Assembly: GCA_036380435.1 (NCBI GenBank) | Contig: DASVES010000127.1 | Coordinates: 1-5,185, forward strand | Source of the DNA: DASQDT01 sp036380435 | GTDB taxonomy: Bacteria > Acidobacteriota > Blastocatellia > Pyrinomonadales > Pyrinomonadaceae | Direction of reading: 5' to 3' | Length of the DNA: 5,185 nucleotides | Part shown: positions 1 to 5,185 of the stretch, one piece after another | Layout of the letters: each line of letters starts with the position of its first letter | Position numbering within the stretch: the first letter of the stretch is position 1 | Position numbers and translations under genes: made by a program | The notes under the pieces: model-generated | Told to the model about the DNA's origin: nothing | The model's input: the letters and a program-made list of their open reading frames with translations, nothing else | The model's database searches: none

Positions 1-119
1 TGGTTGACGACGACGAGCAGGCTTGCCCCTTCGCTCATGCGCGGCCACTCTACCACAGCGGACGCCGCGTGCCGCGCGGTGGTATCTTCAAGGAATTGAA
101 GCTGCGAAAAGTCAATTAA
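1..119 (+). CDS. C-terminal end of an unidentified protein (partial)
   Basis: An open frame enters from the left edge (first full codon at 3) and ends at TAA 117-119, with the last residues reading GGIFKELKLRKVN. I do not recognise the family. In this frame the G/C content is high at codon positions 1 and 3 and clearly lower at position 2, as expected for coding sequence in a GC-rich genome. The stop lies directly at the left edge of a palindrome (from 116), which is the same arrangement seen at the stops of the other plus-strand genes here. The mirror frame on the minus strand is also open and contains an ATG at 38-36, so the strand is not certain. No function is assigned. Confidence 0.4.
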   Translation, partial: VDDDEQACPFAHARPLYHSGRRVPRGGIFKELKLRKVN

Positions 120-226
120 CATAGATGGACAGGACGGACAAGATGAAGAAAGGATGATTTGAAATTTCAGATTTCAGATTTCAATTCTTCTGATCCTGCT
201 CATCCTGTCCATCCATGTAATTTTTT
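116..226 (+). terminator. Imperfect palindrome plus T run; possible intrinsic terminator
   Basis: The left arm (116-150) and right arm (185-220) are imperfect inverted copies built around the word ATGGACAGGA, with a few mismatches and single-base indels. The centre (151-184) holds three tandem 7-mers, ATTTCAG, ATTTCAG and ATTTCAA (164-184), and the 10-bp palindrome TGAAATTTCA (160-169). A run of six T (221-226) follows the right arm on the plus strand, as in a Rho-independent terminator for the upstream gene. The stem is long and AT-rich rather than short and GC-rich, so a repeat element that doubles as a terminator is also possible. The quinone oxidoreductase starts 16 bp downstream of the T run. 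Confidence 0.5.
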
Positions 227-241
227 GATGGAGTGTGAGCG

Positions 242-1252
242 ATGACGACGGAGACGATGCGGGCCGTGCGGATTGTGTCGCACGAGGGGGCGGGGTCGCT
301 GGAGGTTGGCGAGGTGGAGAGGCCGGTAGCGGTTGCTGACCGTGTACGCGTGCGGGTGCGCGCGGCGGGCCTCAATCGCGCTGACCTGTTACAGAAGCGC
401 GGGCGGTATCCGGCGCCGCCGGGCGCGCCAGTTGACATTCCGGGCCTTGAGTTCGCCGGCGAGGTCGAGAGCGTGGGCGGAGAGGTGCGCGCGTTCGCGG
501 TGGGCGCGCGCGTGTTCGGCATCACGGCCGGCGGGGCGCAGGCCGAGTATGTGGTCGTGCCCGAGAGCCATCTGGCGGAGGCGCCGCCCGGTTTGAGTTG
601 GGCCGAGGCGGCGGCCGTCCCCGAGGTCTTCATCACGGCGCACGACGCGATGATGACGCAGGCGCGCCTGCGTACCGGCGAGTCGTTGCTCGTCCACGCC
701 GCCGGCTCGGGCGTCGGCACGGCCGCGATTCAACTCGCGCGCGCGGCCGGCGCGGGCGGCGTCTACGGGACGGCGCGCACCGACGCGAAGATCGAGCGGG
801 CGCGCGAGTTCGGCCTTGAAGAGGGCGTGGGTGTTGGCGACGACGCGGCAGTGTTCGCCGACGCGGTGCGCGCCTGGACTCGCGGGCGCGGCGTGGACGT
901 GATTCTCGACCTGGTCGGCGCTTCCTACCTCGCCGCCAACCTCGACGCGCTCGCCCCGCGCGGACGCCTGCTGCTCGTCGGCACGCTCGGCGGGGCCGAC
1001 GGCCCACTCGACTTTCGGAAGATGATGGGGAAGCGTCTGCGCGTCATCGGCACTGTCTTGCGCGGACGCTCCGCGGAGGAGAAGGCGCGCGCCGTGCGGC
1101 GCTTCGCCGCGGAGGTCGTGCCGCTTCTGGCGCGCGAACGTTTGCGCCCCGTCGTCGATAGTGTCCACGCGTTCGACGACGCGGAGGCGGCCTACGCGCG
1201 TCTCGAATCGAACGAGACTTTCGGGAAGGTCGTGCTGGAGATGCAGGGATGA
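242..1252 (+). CDS. NADPH:quinone oxidoreductase, zinc-independent MDR family (PIG3/TP53I3-like)
   Basis: The 336-residue product is a cytosolic medium-chain dehydrogenase/reductase predicted to reduce quinones or similar carbonyl compounds with NADPH. The N-terminal GroES-like domain (about 6-125) carries the PIG3-type run NRADLLQKRGRYPAPPG (45-61) followed by the G-x-E-x-x-G motif at 68-73. The Rossmann domain (about 125-270) has the nucleotide-binding loop HAAGSGVGTAAIQLA (152-166). GTVLRGRSAEEKA (271-283) resembles the PIG3 subfamily signature, and the C-terminus FGKVVLEMQG is typical. The structural and catalytic zinc ligands of alcohol dehydrogenases are absent. Length is normal. The ATG at 242 has a GGAG about 8 bp upstream; Met6 (257) begins the conserved MRAV strand but its own GGAG is too close. 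The exact substrate is not determinable. The stop codon lies inside the left flank of the next palindrome. Confidence 0.92.
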   Translation: MTTETMRAVRIVSHEGAGSLEVGEVERPVAVADRVRVRVRAAGLNRADLLQKRGRYPAPPGAPVDIPGLEFAGEVESVGGEVRAFAVGARVFGITAGGAQAEYVVVPESHLAEAPPGLSWAEAAAVPEVFITAHDAMMTQARLRTGESLLVHAAGSGVGTAAIQLARAAGAGGVYGTARTDAKIERAREFGLEEGVGVGDDAAVFADAVRAWTRGRGVDVILDLVGASYLAANLDALAPRGRLLLVGTLGGADGPLDFRKMMGKRLRVIGTVLRGRSAEEKARAVRRFAAEVVPLLARERLRPVVDSVHAFDDAEAAYARLESNETFGKVVLEMQG

Positions 1253-1374
1253 GGGCGGGGGGATGAGTAAAAAGCCGTCAATCGTGAATCGTCAATCGTG
1301 AATCGAAGAAACGTCTTTTACGATTGCCGATTCACGATTGACGATTTACGGCTCTTATTCATCCCTCATCCCTG
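1244..1374. repeat. Long imperfect palindrome spanning the quinone oxidoreductase stop codon
   Basis: The core arms 1273-1305 and 1321-1353 (33 nt each) are imperfect inverted copies beginning AGCCGT. The left arm contains a perfect tandem 14-mer, GTCAATCGTGAATC, at 1277-1290 and 1291-1304. The symmetry continues outward: CAGGGATGAGGG (1244-1255) is the exact reverse complement of 1363-1374, with an insertion in the left flank. The whole element can fold into one hairpin with a roughly 15-nt loop (1306-1320). The outer left arm includes the last two codons and TGA stop (1250-1252) of the upstream gene. No T tract follows, so a classical intrinsic terminator is doubtful; 3'-end protection or a REP-like repeat are alternatives. 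Confidence 0.75.
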
Positions 1375-1391
1375 CCTTCCTACGCCGCCGC

Positions 1392-1421
1392 TTGCATGCG
1401 GGGGAGGTGTAAAGGGATAAT
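1392..1421 (+). promoter_or_regulatory. Candidate sigma70-type promoter for the zinc-ribbon gene
   Basis: TTGCAT (1392-1397) and GATAAT (1416-1421) are separated by 18 bp. The -10 box matches the consensus at five of six positions, the -35 box only at three. It lies just after the preceding palindrome and would give a leader of about 75-80 nt before the GTG at 1506. This is sequence inspection only. Confidence 0.35.
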
Positions 1422-1489
1422 GCTGCTGAACTAATTCTGACGGGCGCGCCGGAGACGGCGGAGCGAGAGCGCCCACGGCCGATATTTTC

Positions 1490-1495
1490 AAGGAG
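1490..1495 (+). promoter_or_regulatory. Ribosome binding site that fixes the GTG start
   Basis: AAGGAG lies 10 bp before GTG 1506. An ATG at 1496 directly abuts this site, is out of frame and opens only 22 codons, so the GTG is the credible start. Confidence 0.7.
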
Positions 1496-1505
1496 ATGAA
1501 ATATA

Positions 1506-2261
1506 GTGAGAGCGGAATTGCAGCAGTTAGTCGCTTTACAAAACGCGGAGACCGCAATACGTAAATTACAAGCCGAGTTGGAGGCAATCCCACAAAGGCG
1601 CGCCGAGATCGAAAGCGAGTTCGATCAGCGCGCCTTTGAATTTAAGGCCGTCGAGGCCCGCCGCGACGAGGCCCGAGAAAAGCGCGCGGCGCTTGAGCGC
1701 GATCTGGCCGAGACCCGCACCCGCGCCGAGAAGGCTGAGCGCGATTTGATGTCCTCCACCAACTCCAAAGCCTACGAAGCCGCCATCCGCGAAGCCGACG
1801 CCGCCAAGAAGCAAATCTCTCAACTCGAAACACAGACCCTCGAACAGATGGAGGTCATCGAAACGGCCGAGCGCGAGATGAGTGAGCGCGAGCCGGAGGT
1901 GGCCCGCCTGCGCGCCGAGACGGACGAGAAATTGAAGACGTTCGAGGAGCGCTCACGCGCGCAGGCCGAAGAGCTGGAGTCGCGTCGCTCGGAACGCGAG
2001 CGCACATTGGGGACGATGCCCAAGAACATCAGCAGCCAGTACAACCGCATCAGCACGCGCATCCCCGGCGGCGTGGCCGTGGCCGCCGCGCGCAACAACT
2101 CCTGCTCGGCCTGCTCCATGAAACTCCGCCCGCAGGTGATGGTCGAGGTGCGCCGCGGCGACGAGATCATCATCTGCGAAAACTGTAACCGCATCCTCTA
2201 CTACTCCCCGCCCGAGCAGCAGGCGCAGACGCAGAAGGCGCCGTCCGTGTCGGCATCGTAG
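1506..2261 (+). CDS. Coiled-coil protein with C-terminal C4 zinc ribbon (zf-RING_7 / COG1579 family)
   Basis: The 251-residue product has a long, highly charged helical region (about 1-170, Glu/Arg/Ala-rich, heptad-like leucines) predicted to form an antiparallel coiled-coil hairpin. The segment SSTNSKAYEAAIREADAAKK (83-102) resembles the conserved turn region of this family. The C-terminus has a four-cysteine zinc ribbon: C200-x2-C203 and C224-x2-C227, followed by RILYY. There is no signal peptide or membrane segment, so it should be cytosolic. Relatives include Helicobacter HP0958/FlgZ, which binds RpoN and flaA mRNA, and Chlamydia CT398; most bacterial members have no proven role. Nucleic acid or partner binding is inferred from the fold. 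The Gln/Ser-rich tail after 234 looks disordered. The first 20 or so codons are noticeably more AT-rich than the rest. It appears monocistronic. Confidence 0.88.
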   Translation: MRAELQQLVALQNAETAIRKLQAELEAIPQRRAEIESEFDQRAFEFKAVEARRDEAREKRAALERDLAETRTRAEKAERDLMSSTNSKAYEAAIREADAAKKQISQLETQTLEQMEVIETAEREMSEREPEVARLRAETDEKLKTFEERSRAQAEELESRRSERERTLGTMPKNISSQYNRISTRIPGGVAVAAARNNSCSACSMKLRPQVMVEVRRGDEIIICENCNRILYYSPPEQQAQTQKAPSVSAS

Positions 2262-2279
2262 GCGAACGCCCCCACTAAA

Positions 2280-2365
2280 GAAGGCAAAAGTAAAAAGGCA
2301 AAAGGCAAAAGTGATAAGGCGTGTGCCTCTTCACTTTTGCCTTTTGCCTTTTTACTTTTGCCTTC
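2280..2365. repeat. Perfect 35-bp-arm palindrome made of GGCAAAAG words; possible terminator
   Basis: The arms 2280-2314 and 2331-2365 are exact reverse complements. The left arm repeats the word GGCAAAAG three times with short A/T spacers. The 16-nt centre can extend the stem with four more pairs (AGGC 2317-2320 with GCCT 2325-2328) around a GTGT tetraloop. It begins 18 bp after the zinc-ribbon gene's stop codon. The RNA hairpin would be very stable and would have T-rich runs in its descending arm, so termination or 3'-end protection is plausible. The same word recurs at 3601-3610 and, inverted, at 3886-3895. Confidence 0.85.
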
Positions 2366-2515
2366 CTTTTCCCAGTGGCCCGGTTCTTGTCTCCATGCAC
2401 GTCGCACATCGGGGTCGCAGGGCACGCCCCTCGGCCCCGGCGGGGTTGATTACTCCCACGCTGTCACAACTTAAAGACTGAGGGTTGAGGCGGGCGAACA
2501 GGGGGAGAGAGACGG

Positions 2516-3601
2516 ATGGCGACGACGCAGGCTGCAATTCTACAAAACATCAACTTGAACGCGCCGCCCGAAAGCGTTACACGCGGGGGCCGCGCCAGAT
2601 GGTGGCGGCGGACGGGCACGCGCCGGGGCCGGGGCTTCCGATACGAGTGGCCCGACGGCCGCCCCGTCACCGACGAGGCCGCGCTTGAGCGCATTCGCAC
2701 GCTCGCCGTCCCGCCCGCGTGGCGCGAGGTGCGCGTCTCGCCCAGCCCGCGCGGCGCGCTGCAAGCCATCGGCCTCGACGCCGCCGGTCGCGTGCAGCGC
2801 GTCTACCACGCGTCGTTCATTGCGCGGCAGCAGTTGCGAAAGTATGAAAAGGTCGTGCGCTTCGGCGAGCTGTTGCCGGCGCTGCGTCGCCGCACCAACG
2901 AGGACATCGAGAGCGAGGGGCTGACGAAGCAAAAGGTTCTGGCCGTCGTCGTGCGCCTCATCAACGATCTCTACTTCCGCATCGGCTCCGAGCACAGCGT
3001 GCGACGCTACCGCACCTACGGCGTGACGACGCTGCGTAACCGCCACCTCGACATCGAGGACGGCGGCCGGCTCGTCTTCCGCTTCACGGGCAAGCATCAG
3101 GTGCGCCAGCGCCGCGTGCTCGTCGATGAAGAGTTGGCCACGCTCATGCGCGACCTCAAGGCCGTGGGCGGCGCGCGTCTCTTCGAGTACACGGACGAAG
3201 AGGGGCGCGTGCGCGCCGTGCGTCCCCGCGACGTGAACGAGTACATCAAGGCGGCCACTTCCGATGAGTTCTCCGCCAAGGACTTTCGCACGTGGGGCGG
3301 GTCGTTGCTGGCGGCCGTGAAGCTGGCGGAGGCGCGGCCCTCGGAAGACGAGCGCGAGTCGCGCCGCAACGTCGTGCGGGCGGTCAGACAGGTGGCCGAA
3401 CATCTCGGCAACACGCCGGCCGTCTGCCGCTCCTCTTACGTCCACCCGGCCGTCTTCGACAGCTACCGGCGCGGCGTCACCATCGAGGAGTTCCGCCCGC
3501 GCCGCGAGCGCCGCCGCGTCCTCGGCCGCCAGCCCGAGTACCAGCCCGAAGAACTCGCCCTGCTCAAGCTGCTGCGCGCCAAGCCCAACGGTCAAAGTTA
3601 A
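2516..3601 (+). CDS. DNA topoisomerase IB (poxvirus/bacterial type)
   Basis: This 361-residue enzyme relaxes supercoiled DNA by nicking one strand through a 3'-phosphotyrosyl intermediate, without ATP. The N-terminal DNA-binding domain (about 35-115) includes GRGFRYEWPDGRPVTD and LAVPPAWREVRVSP. The catalytic domain (about 120-325) contains all five active-site positions in order: Arg155 (FRIGSEH), Lys193 (FTGKHQ), Arg258 (DFRTWGG), Asn299 (LGNTP) and Tyr308 (SSYVHP). Asn299, nine residues before Tyr308, replaces the vaccinia His, as in the Deinococcus enzyme. TYGVTTLRNRH (167-177) is also family-typical. Ser306 sits where I recall many bacterial homologues having Lys (CRKSYVHP). Length is normal for the bacterial group, with a short basic C-terminal extension. 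GGGGGAG (2501-2507) lies 8 bp before the ATG. The upstream gap 2366-2515 shows no convincing promoter or RNA. The gene is convergent with rtcB, and its stop codon abuts the palindrome that separates them. Confidence 0.95.
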   Translation: MATTQAAILQNINLNAPPESVTRGGRARWWRRTGTRRGRGFRYEWPDGRPVTDEAALERIRTLAVPPAWREVRVSPSPRGALQAIGLDAAGRVQRVYHASFIARQQLRKYEKVVRFGELLPALRRRTNEDIESEGLTKQKVLAVVVRLINDLYFRIGSEHSVRRYRTYGVTTLRNRHLDIEDGGRLVFRFTGKHQVRQRRVLVDEELATLMRDLKAVGGARLFEYTDEEGRVRAVRPRDVNEYIKAATSDEFSAKDFRTWGGSLLAAVKLAEARPSEDERESRRNVVRAVRQVAEHLGNTPAVCRSSYVHPAVFDSYRRGVTIEEFRPRRERRRVLGRQPEYQPEELALLKLLRAKPNGQS

Positions 3602-3615
3602 AGGCAAAAGTGAGG

Positions 3616-3729
3616 AAGCCGAACTGCGAGCGTCAAGGAGCCGCGGAGCGGCGGCAGAATGTAGCCCCGGCCGTGAGACCGGGGTTAACGCGGGACATAA
3701 TTAACGAAGCCCCGGAGGGGCGGAAGAAC
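3616..3729 (+). repeat. REP-like three-hairpin module, left copy
   Basis: Hairpin I is GCCGC-GGA-GCGGC (3640-3652). It is followed by the spacer core CAGAATGTAG and hairpin II, CCCCGGCC-GTGA-GACCGGGG (3665-3684), which has one C-A mismatch. Hairpin III is GCCCC-GGA-GGGGC (3709-3721) inside the 17-mer GAAGCCCCGGAGGGGCG (3706-3722). The 24-nt block 3706-3729 matches the other copy with one mismatch, and 3651-3667 matches over 17 nt exactly. Confidence 0.8.
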
Positions 3730-3758
3730 CTCAACGAGCCTGATGCTCAAGATTGAAA

Positions 3759-3873
3759 GTTCTTTCGCCCCTCCGGGGCTTCGATTTCTTTCCTTGCCTG
3801 TCCCCACGGCTCACGCCGTGGGCTACATTCTGCCGCCGCCTCCGGCGGCTCGTTGACGCCTGCGACTTGGCTT
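3759..3873 (-). repeat. REP-like three-hairpin module, right (inverted) copy
   Basis: Read on the minus strand it has the same order as the left copy but reversed on the plus strand. Hairpin III is at 3767-3779. Hairpin II is at 3803-3822, CCCACGGC-GTGA-GCCGTGGG, with a perfect 8-bp stem. The spacer core is inside 3820-3836. Hairpin I is at 3835-3849 and has a 6-bp stem instead of 5. Differences from the left copy fall in paired positions and mostly preserve pairing. Confidence 0.8.
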
Positions 3874-3897
3874 TATAACTTTTACCTTTTGCCTTCT

Positions 3898-5185
3898 TCA
3901 GTAATGCTGGCTCGTCTTTTTGCCCGCGCCCTTGTCCGGCCGGCCCTTGCCCTTGCGCCGGCCGCCCTTGCGCTCGTCCACGCCCTTCAAAGAGGCGAGC
4001 GGCCATAGGCGGTGGACGATCTCCGCCAGCCCCGCGCCGACGACCGCCTGAATGACCTCCTGCGAAGACTTGTAGGCTGGCGCGGCCTCGTCCAGAGGCA
4101 CGCGCCCGTCCGTGTTGACGACGATGCCGGCCTCCGCGTACTCGTCGTCAACGGCGCGCTGCGAGAGCGTGCGCGACGCCTCCCCGCGCGACATCCGACG
4201 CCCCGCGCCGTGGTTGACAGAGTAGCCGCTCGCGGCGGCCCCAGCGAGCGGCCGCAGGATGTAGCTCCAGTCCTTGTTGCTGCCGGGGATGAGGACGGGG
4301 TGGCCCTTATCCTCCCAGTGCGTCCCCTTGAGGCCGGGGTGTCCGGCCGGGAAGGCGCGCGTCGCGCCCTTGCGATGCACCCACACCTCGCCGAACTCCG
4401 GGTGCCACTCGCGCTGCACGAGGTTGTGGCTGATCTCGTAGACCAGTTCCAACTCCTCGCCGAACACCTCGCGGAAAGCCTCCGACACCTGCTCGAAGAT
4501 GACGAGGCGGTTGAGGATGGCGTAGTTGCCCCCGGCGGCGACGGCGTTCAAATAATCACGGTAGTGTTTGGAGTCGGGCGTGAAGTAGCCGAGGTCGATG
4601 TCCCTGATTTCCGTGGGCCGCTCCTCGCGCGCCAGCTCGAAATAGTTCGTCGCGAGGCCGTGGCCGAAGCCGCGGCTTCCGGTGTGTACCTGCACGAAGA
4701 GCGTCCCCGTCTCCTCGGCGCGCTGCAACTCGATGAAGTGGTTGCCCGACCCGAGACTCCCCAACTGCTCCTGGCCGCGCTCGGGTTTACCTTTGCCGCC
4801 CCACGGAATTTGCCAGCCGTCATCCACGGGGATGCGGTGCCGCTCGGCGCGGCTCCGGTCAAACGTCGCGCCGTATTTTTCGACGTAGTACTCGGCCCCG
4901 CCGCGCACCAGATTTTGAAACTCCGGCCCCGACAACATGCCGAGCCGGCGACTCTTACCGCCCGCCCCAAAAGCCACACGCTCCATCACGGCCCGATTGA
5001 ATTTCAGTCTCTTGTCCGGCGTGGCCTCCCCGACATCAACGCCTGAGCGCGCGCTCATCATCCCGCAGTTGTGGACGAACACGCCCGCGTCGAGCGCGAA
5101 GTTGCCGTATTCGGGGACGTTCAGACAGTAAACGTCCGCCCTTTCGTTTAGCCTTTCGACGGAAACGACTTTGTGATTGAACCCG
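3898..5185 (-). CDS. rtcB: RNA-splicing ligase RtcB, C-terminal extein with the end of an intein (5' partial)
   Basis: RtcB joins RNA 2',3'-cyclic phosphate or 3'-phosphate ends to 5'-OH ends using GTP and Mn2+, in RNA repair and tRNA ligation. The mature part here is 389 residues, from Cys at 5067-5065 to TGA at 3900-3898. Metal and active-site motifs appear in family order: CGMMSAR at the start (Mn-ligand Cys), GSGNHFIE (about 4731-4754), VHTGSRGFGH, ISHNLVQRE, HRKGATRAFP, PGSNKDWSYI and SVNHGAGRRMSR, whose His (4212-4210) is the expected guanylated residue. Family proteins usually end near LKG (codons 3990-3982); here 27 more, strongly basic residues follow. The GTG at 5082-5080 is not a start: the frame is open to the window edge and encodes intein sequence, so the N-terminal extein (about 75-100 residues) and most of the intein lie outside. 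No archease or partner gene is visible. It is convergent with the topoisomerase gene. Confidence 0.93.
   Translation of the reverse strand, partial: GFNHKVVSVERLNERADVYCLNVPEYGNFALDAGVFVHNCGMMSARSGVDVGEATPDKRLKFNRAVMERVAFGAGGKSRRLGMLSGPEFQNLVRGGAEYYVEKYGATFDRSRAERHRIPVDDGWQIPWGGKGKPERGQEQLGSLGSGNHFIELQRAEETGTLFVQVHTGSRGFGHGLATNYFELAREERPTEIRDIDLGYFTPDSKHYRDYLNAVAAGGNYAILNRLVIFEQVSEAFREVFGEELELVYEISHNLVQREWHPEFGEVWVHRKGATRAFPAGHPGLKGTHWEDKGHPVLIPGSNKDWSYILRPLAGAAASGYSVNHGAGRRMSRGEASRTLSQRAVDDEYAEAGIVVNTDGRVPLDEAAPAYKSSQEVIQAVVGAGLAEIVHRLWPLASLKGVDERKGGRRKGKGRPDKGAGKKTSQHY
5068..5185 (-). other. C-terminal end of an intein inserted in RtcB
   Basis: The last 39 intein codons are visible (5184-5068). 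They begin GFNHKVVSVE, followed by block F, DVYCLNVPEYGNFAL (5136-5092), and block G, GVFVHN (5085-5068). The terminal Asn, penultimate His and the following Cys (+1 nucleophile) are all present, as needed for Asn cyclisation and splicing. The usual block F His (HNF) is Gly here (GNF). From memory, the Pyrococcus horikoshii RtcB intein sits at the same point, just before the metal-ligand Cys98. Local GC is lower than in the adjacent extein (44 of 85 bases at 5101-5185 versus 64 of 100 at 4921-5020). Whether a homing endonuclease domain is present cannot be seen. Confidence 0.9.

Larger units (their letters stand above)
3601..3895. repeat. Compound REP/BIME-like palindrome between convergent genes
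   Basis: The whole 296-bp gap between the topoisomerase and rtcB stop codons is one nested inverted repeat. Its outermost 10-mers are AAGGCAAAAG (3601-3610) and its exact reverse complement (3886-3895). Inside are two inverted copies of a roughly 115-bp three-hairpin module (3616-3729 and 3759-3873). The centre 3730-3758 carries a small hairpin, GAGC-CTGAT-GCTC (3736-3748). Both flanking stop codons lie within 3 bp of the ends. On the plus strand, the GCCCC-TCC-GGGGC hairpin (3767-3779) is followed by TTCGATTTCTTT, a weak terminator-like tract. A role as a two-way transcription barrier is inferred from position. No other gene is visible here. Confidence 0.85.

Noticed and set aside
1..38. Minus-strand gene start with ATG at 38-36 (MSEGASLLVVVN) running off the left edge
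   Set aside because: There is no Shine-Dalgarno site and only 12 codons are visible. The mirror plus-strand frame, which ends at 119 next to a palindrome as the other genes here do, explains the same codon-position bias. It remains possible.
1496..1564. ATG-started 22-codon ORF just before the zinc-ribbon gene
   Set aside because: Its ATG directly abuts AAGGAG with no spacing, it is out of frame with the gene, and the peptide has no notable feature.
2446..2474. Possible promoter for topoisomerase IB (TTGATT with a downstream ACTTAA)
   Set aside because: The -35 box is fair but the -10 box is poor, so it is not distinguishable from chance.
2366..2515. Possible structured RNA in the GC-rich leader of topoisomerase IB
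   Set aside because: I found no match to a known riboswitch, tRNA or small RNA pattern and no strong long-range pairing by eye.
2540..3607. Long minus-strand open frame of 355 codons opposite topoisomerase IB
   Set aside because: It is a shadow of the topoisomerase frame, which has all five catalytic residues in order.
3601..3895. CRISPR array or insertion sequence
   Set aside because: The repeats are two inverted multi-hairpin copies, not regularly spaced direct repeats, and there is no transposase frame or target-site duplication.
4012..5046. Long plus-strand open frame of 344 codons opposite rtcB
   Set aside because: It is antisense to the well-supported RtcB frame, has no recognisable family, and is the kind of open frame that G/C-rich third positions create.

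Overview
The window is a GC-rich bacterial chromosomal segment with three complete genes on the plus strand, a probable gene end at the left edge, and one minus-strand gene that runs off the right edge. Coding codons are strongly G/C-biased at third positions. The zf-RING_7/COG1579 protein and a poxvirus-type topoisomerase IB with Asn in the catalytic His position both point to bacteria. The phylum cannot be fixed from this sequence. The style of the intergenic repeats reminds me of Acidobacteriota such as Blastocatellia, but that is a weak impression.

Layout: 1-119, probable C-terminal end of an unidentified plus-strand gene; 116-226, imperfect palindrome followed by a T run; 242-1252, NADPH:quinone oxidoreductase of the PIG3 type; 1244-1374, long imperfect palindrome that starts over the stop codon; 1392-1421, candidate promoter; 1506-2261, coiled-coil plus C4 zinc-ribbon protein with a GTG start; 2280-2365, palindrome with perfect 35-bp arms; 2516-3601, DNA topoisomerase IB; 3601-3895, large nested REP/BIME-like palindrome between convergent genes; 3898-5185, C-terminal part of the RNA ligase RtcB on the minus strand, whose coding frame begins in the window with the C-terminal end of an intein.

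The two points that most merit attention are these. First, the apparent start of rtcB near 5082 is not a start. The frame stays open to the window edge and encodes canonical intein blocks F and G ending in His-Asn, immediately before the Cys that is RtcB's metal ligand. Second, every intergenic gap holds a long palindrome beginning at or within about 20 bp of the preceding stop codon. Each is built from short repeated words, and the one between topoisomerase IB and rtcB consists of two inverted copies of a three-hairpin module whose stems differ by compensatory changes.

The genes do not form an obvious pathway. Quinone reductase (redox), a zinc-ribbon protein (possible nucleic acid or partner binding), topoisomerase IB (supercoil relaxation) and RtcB (RNA repair or tRNA splicing-type ligation) look like independent transcription units separated by palindromic spacers.
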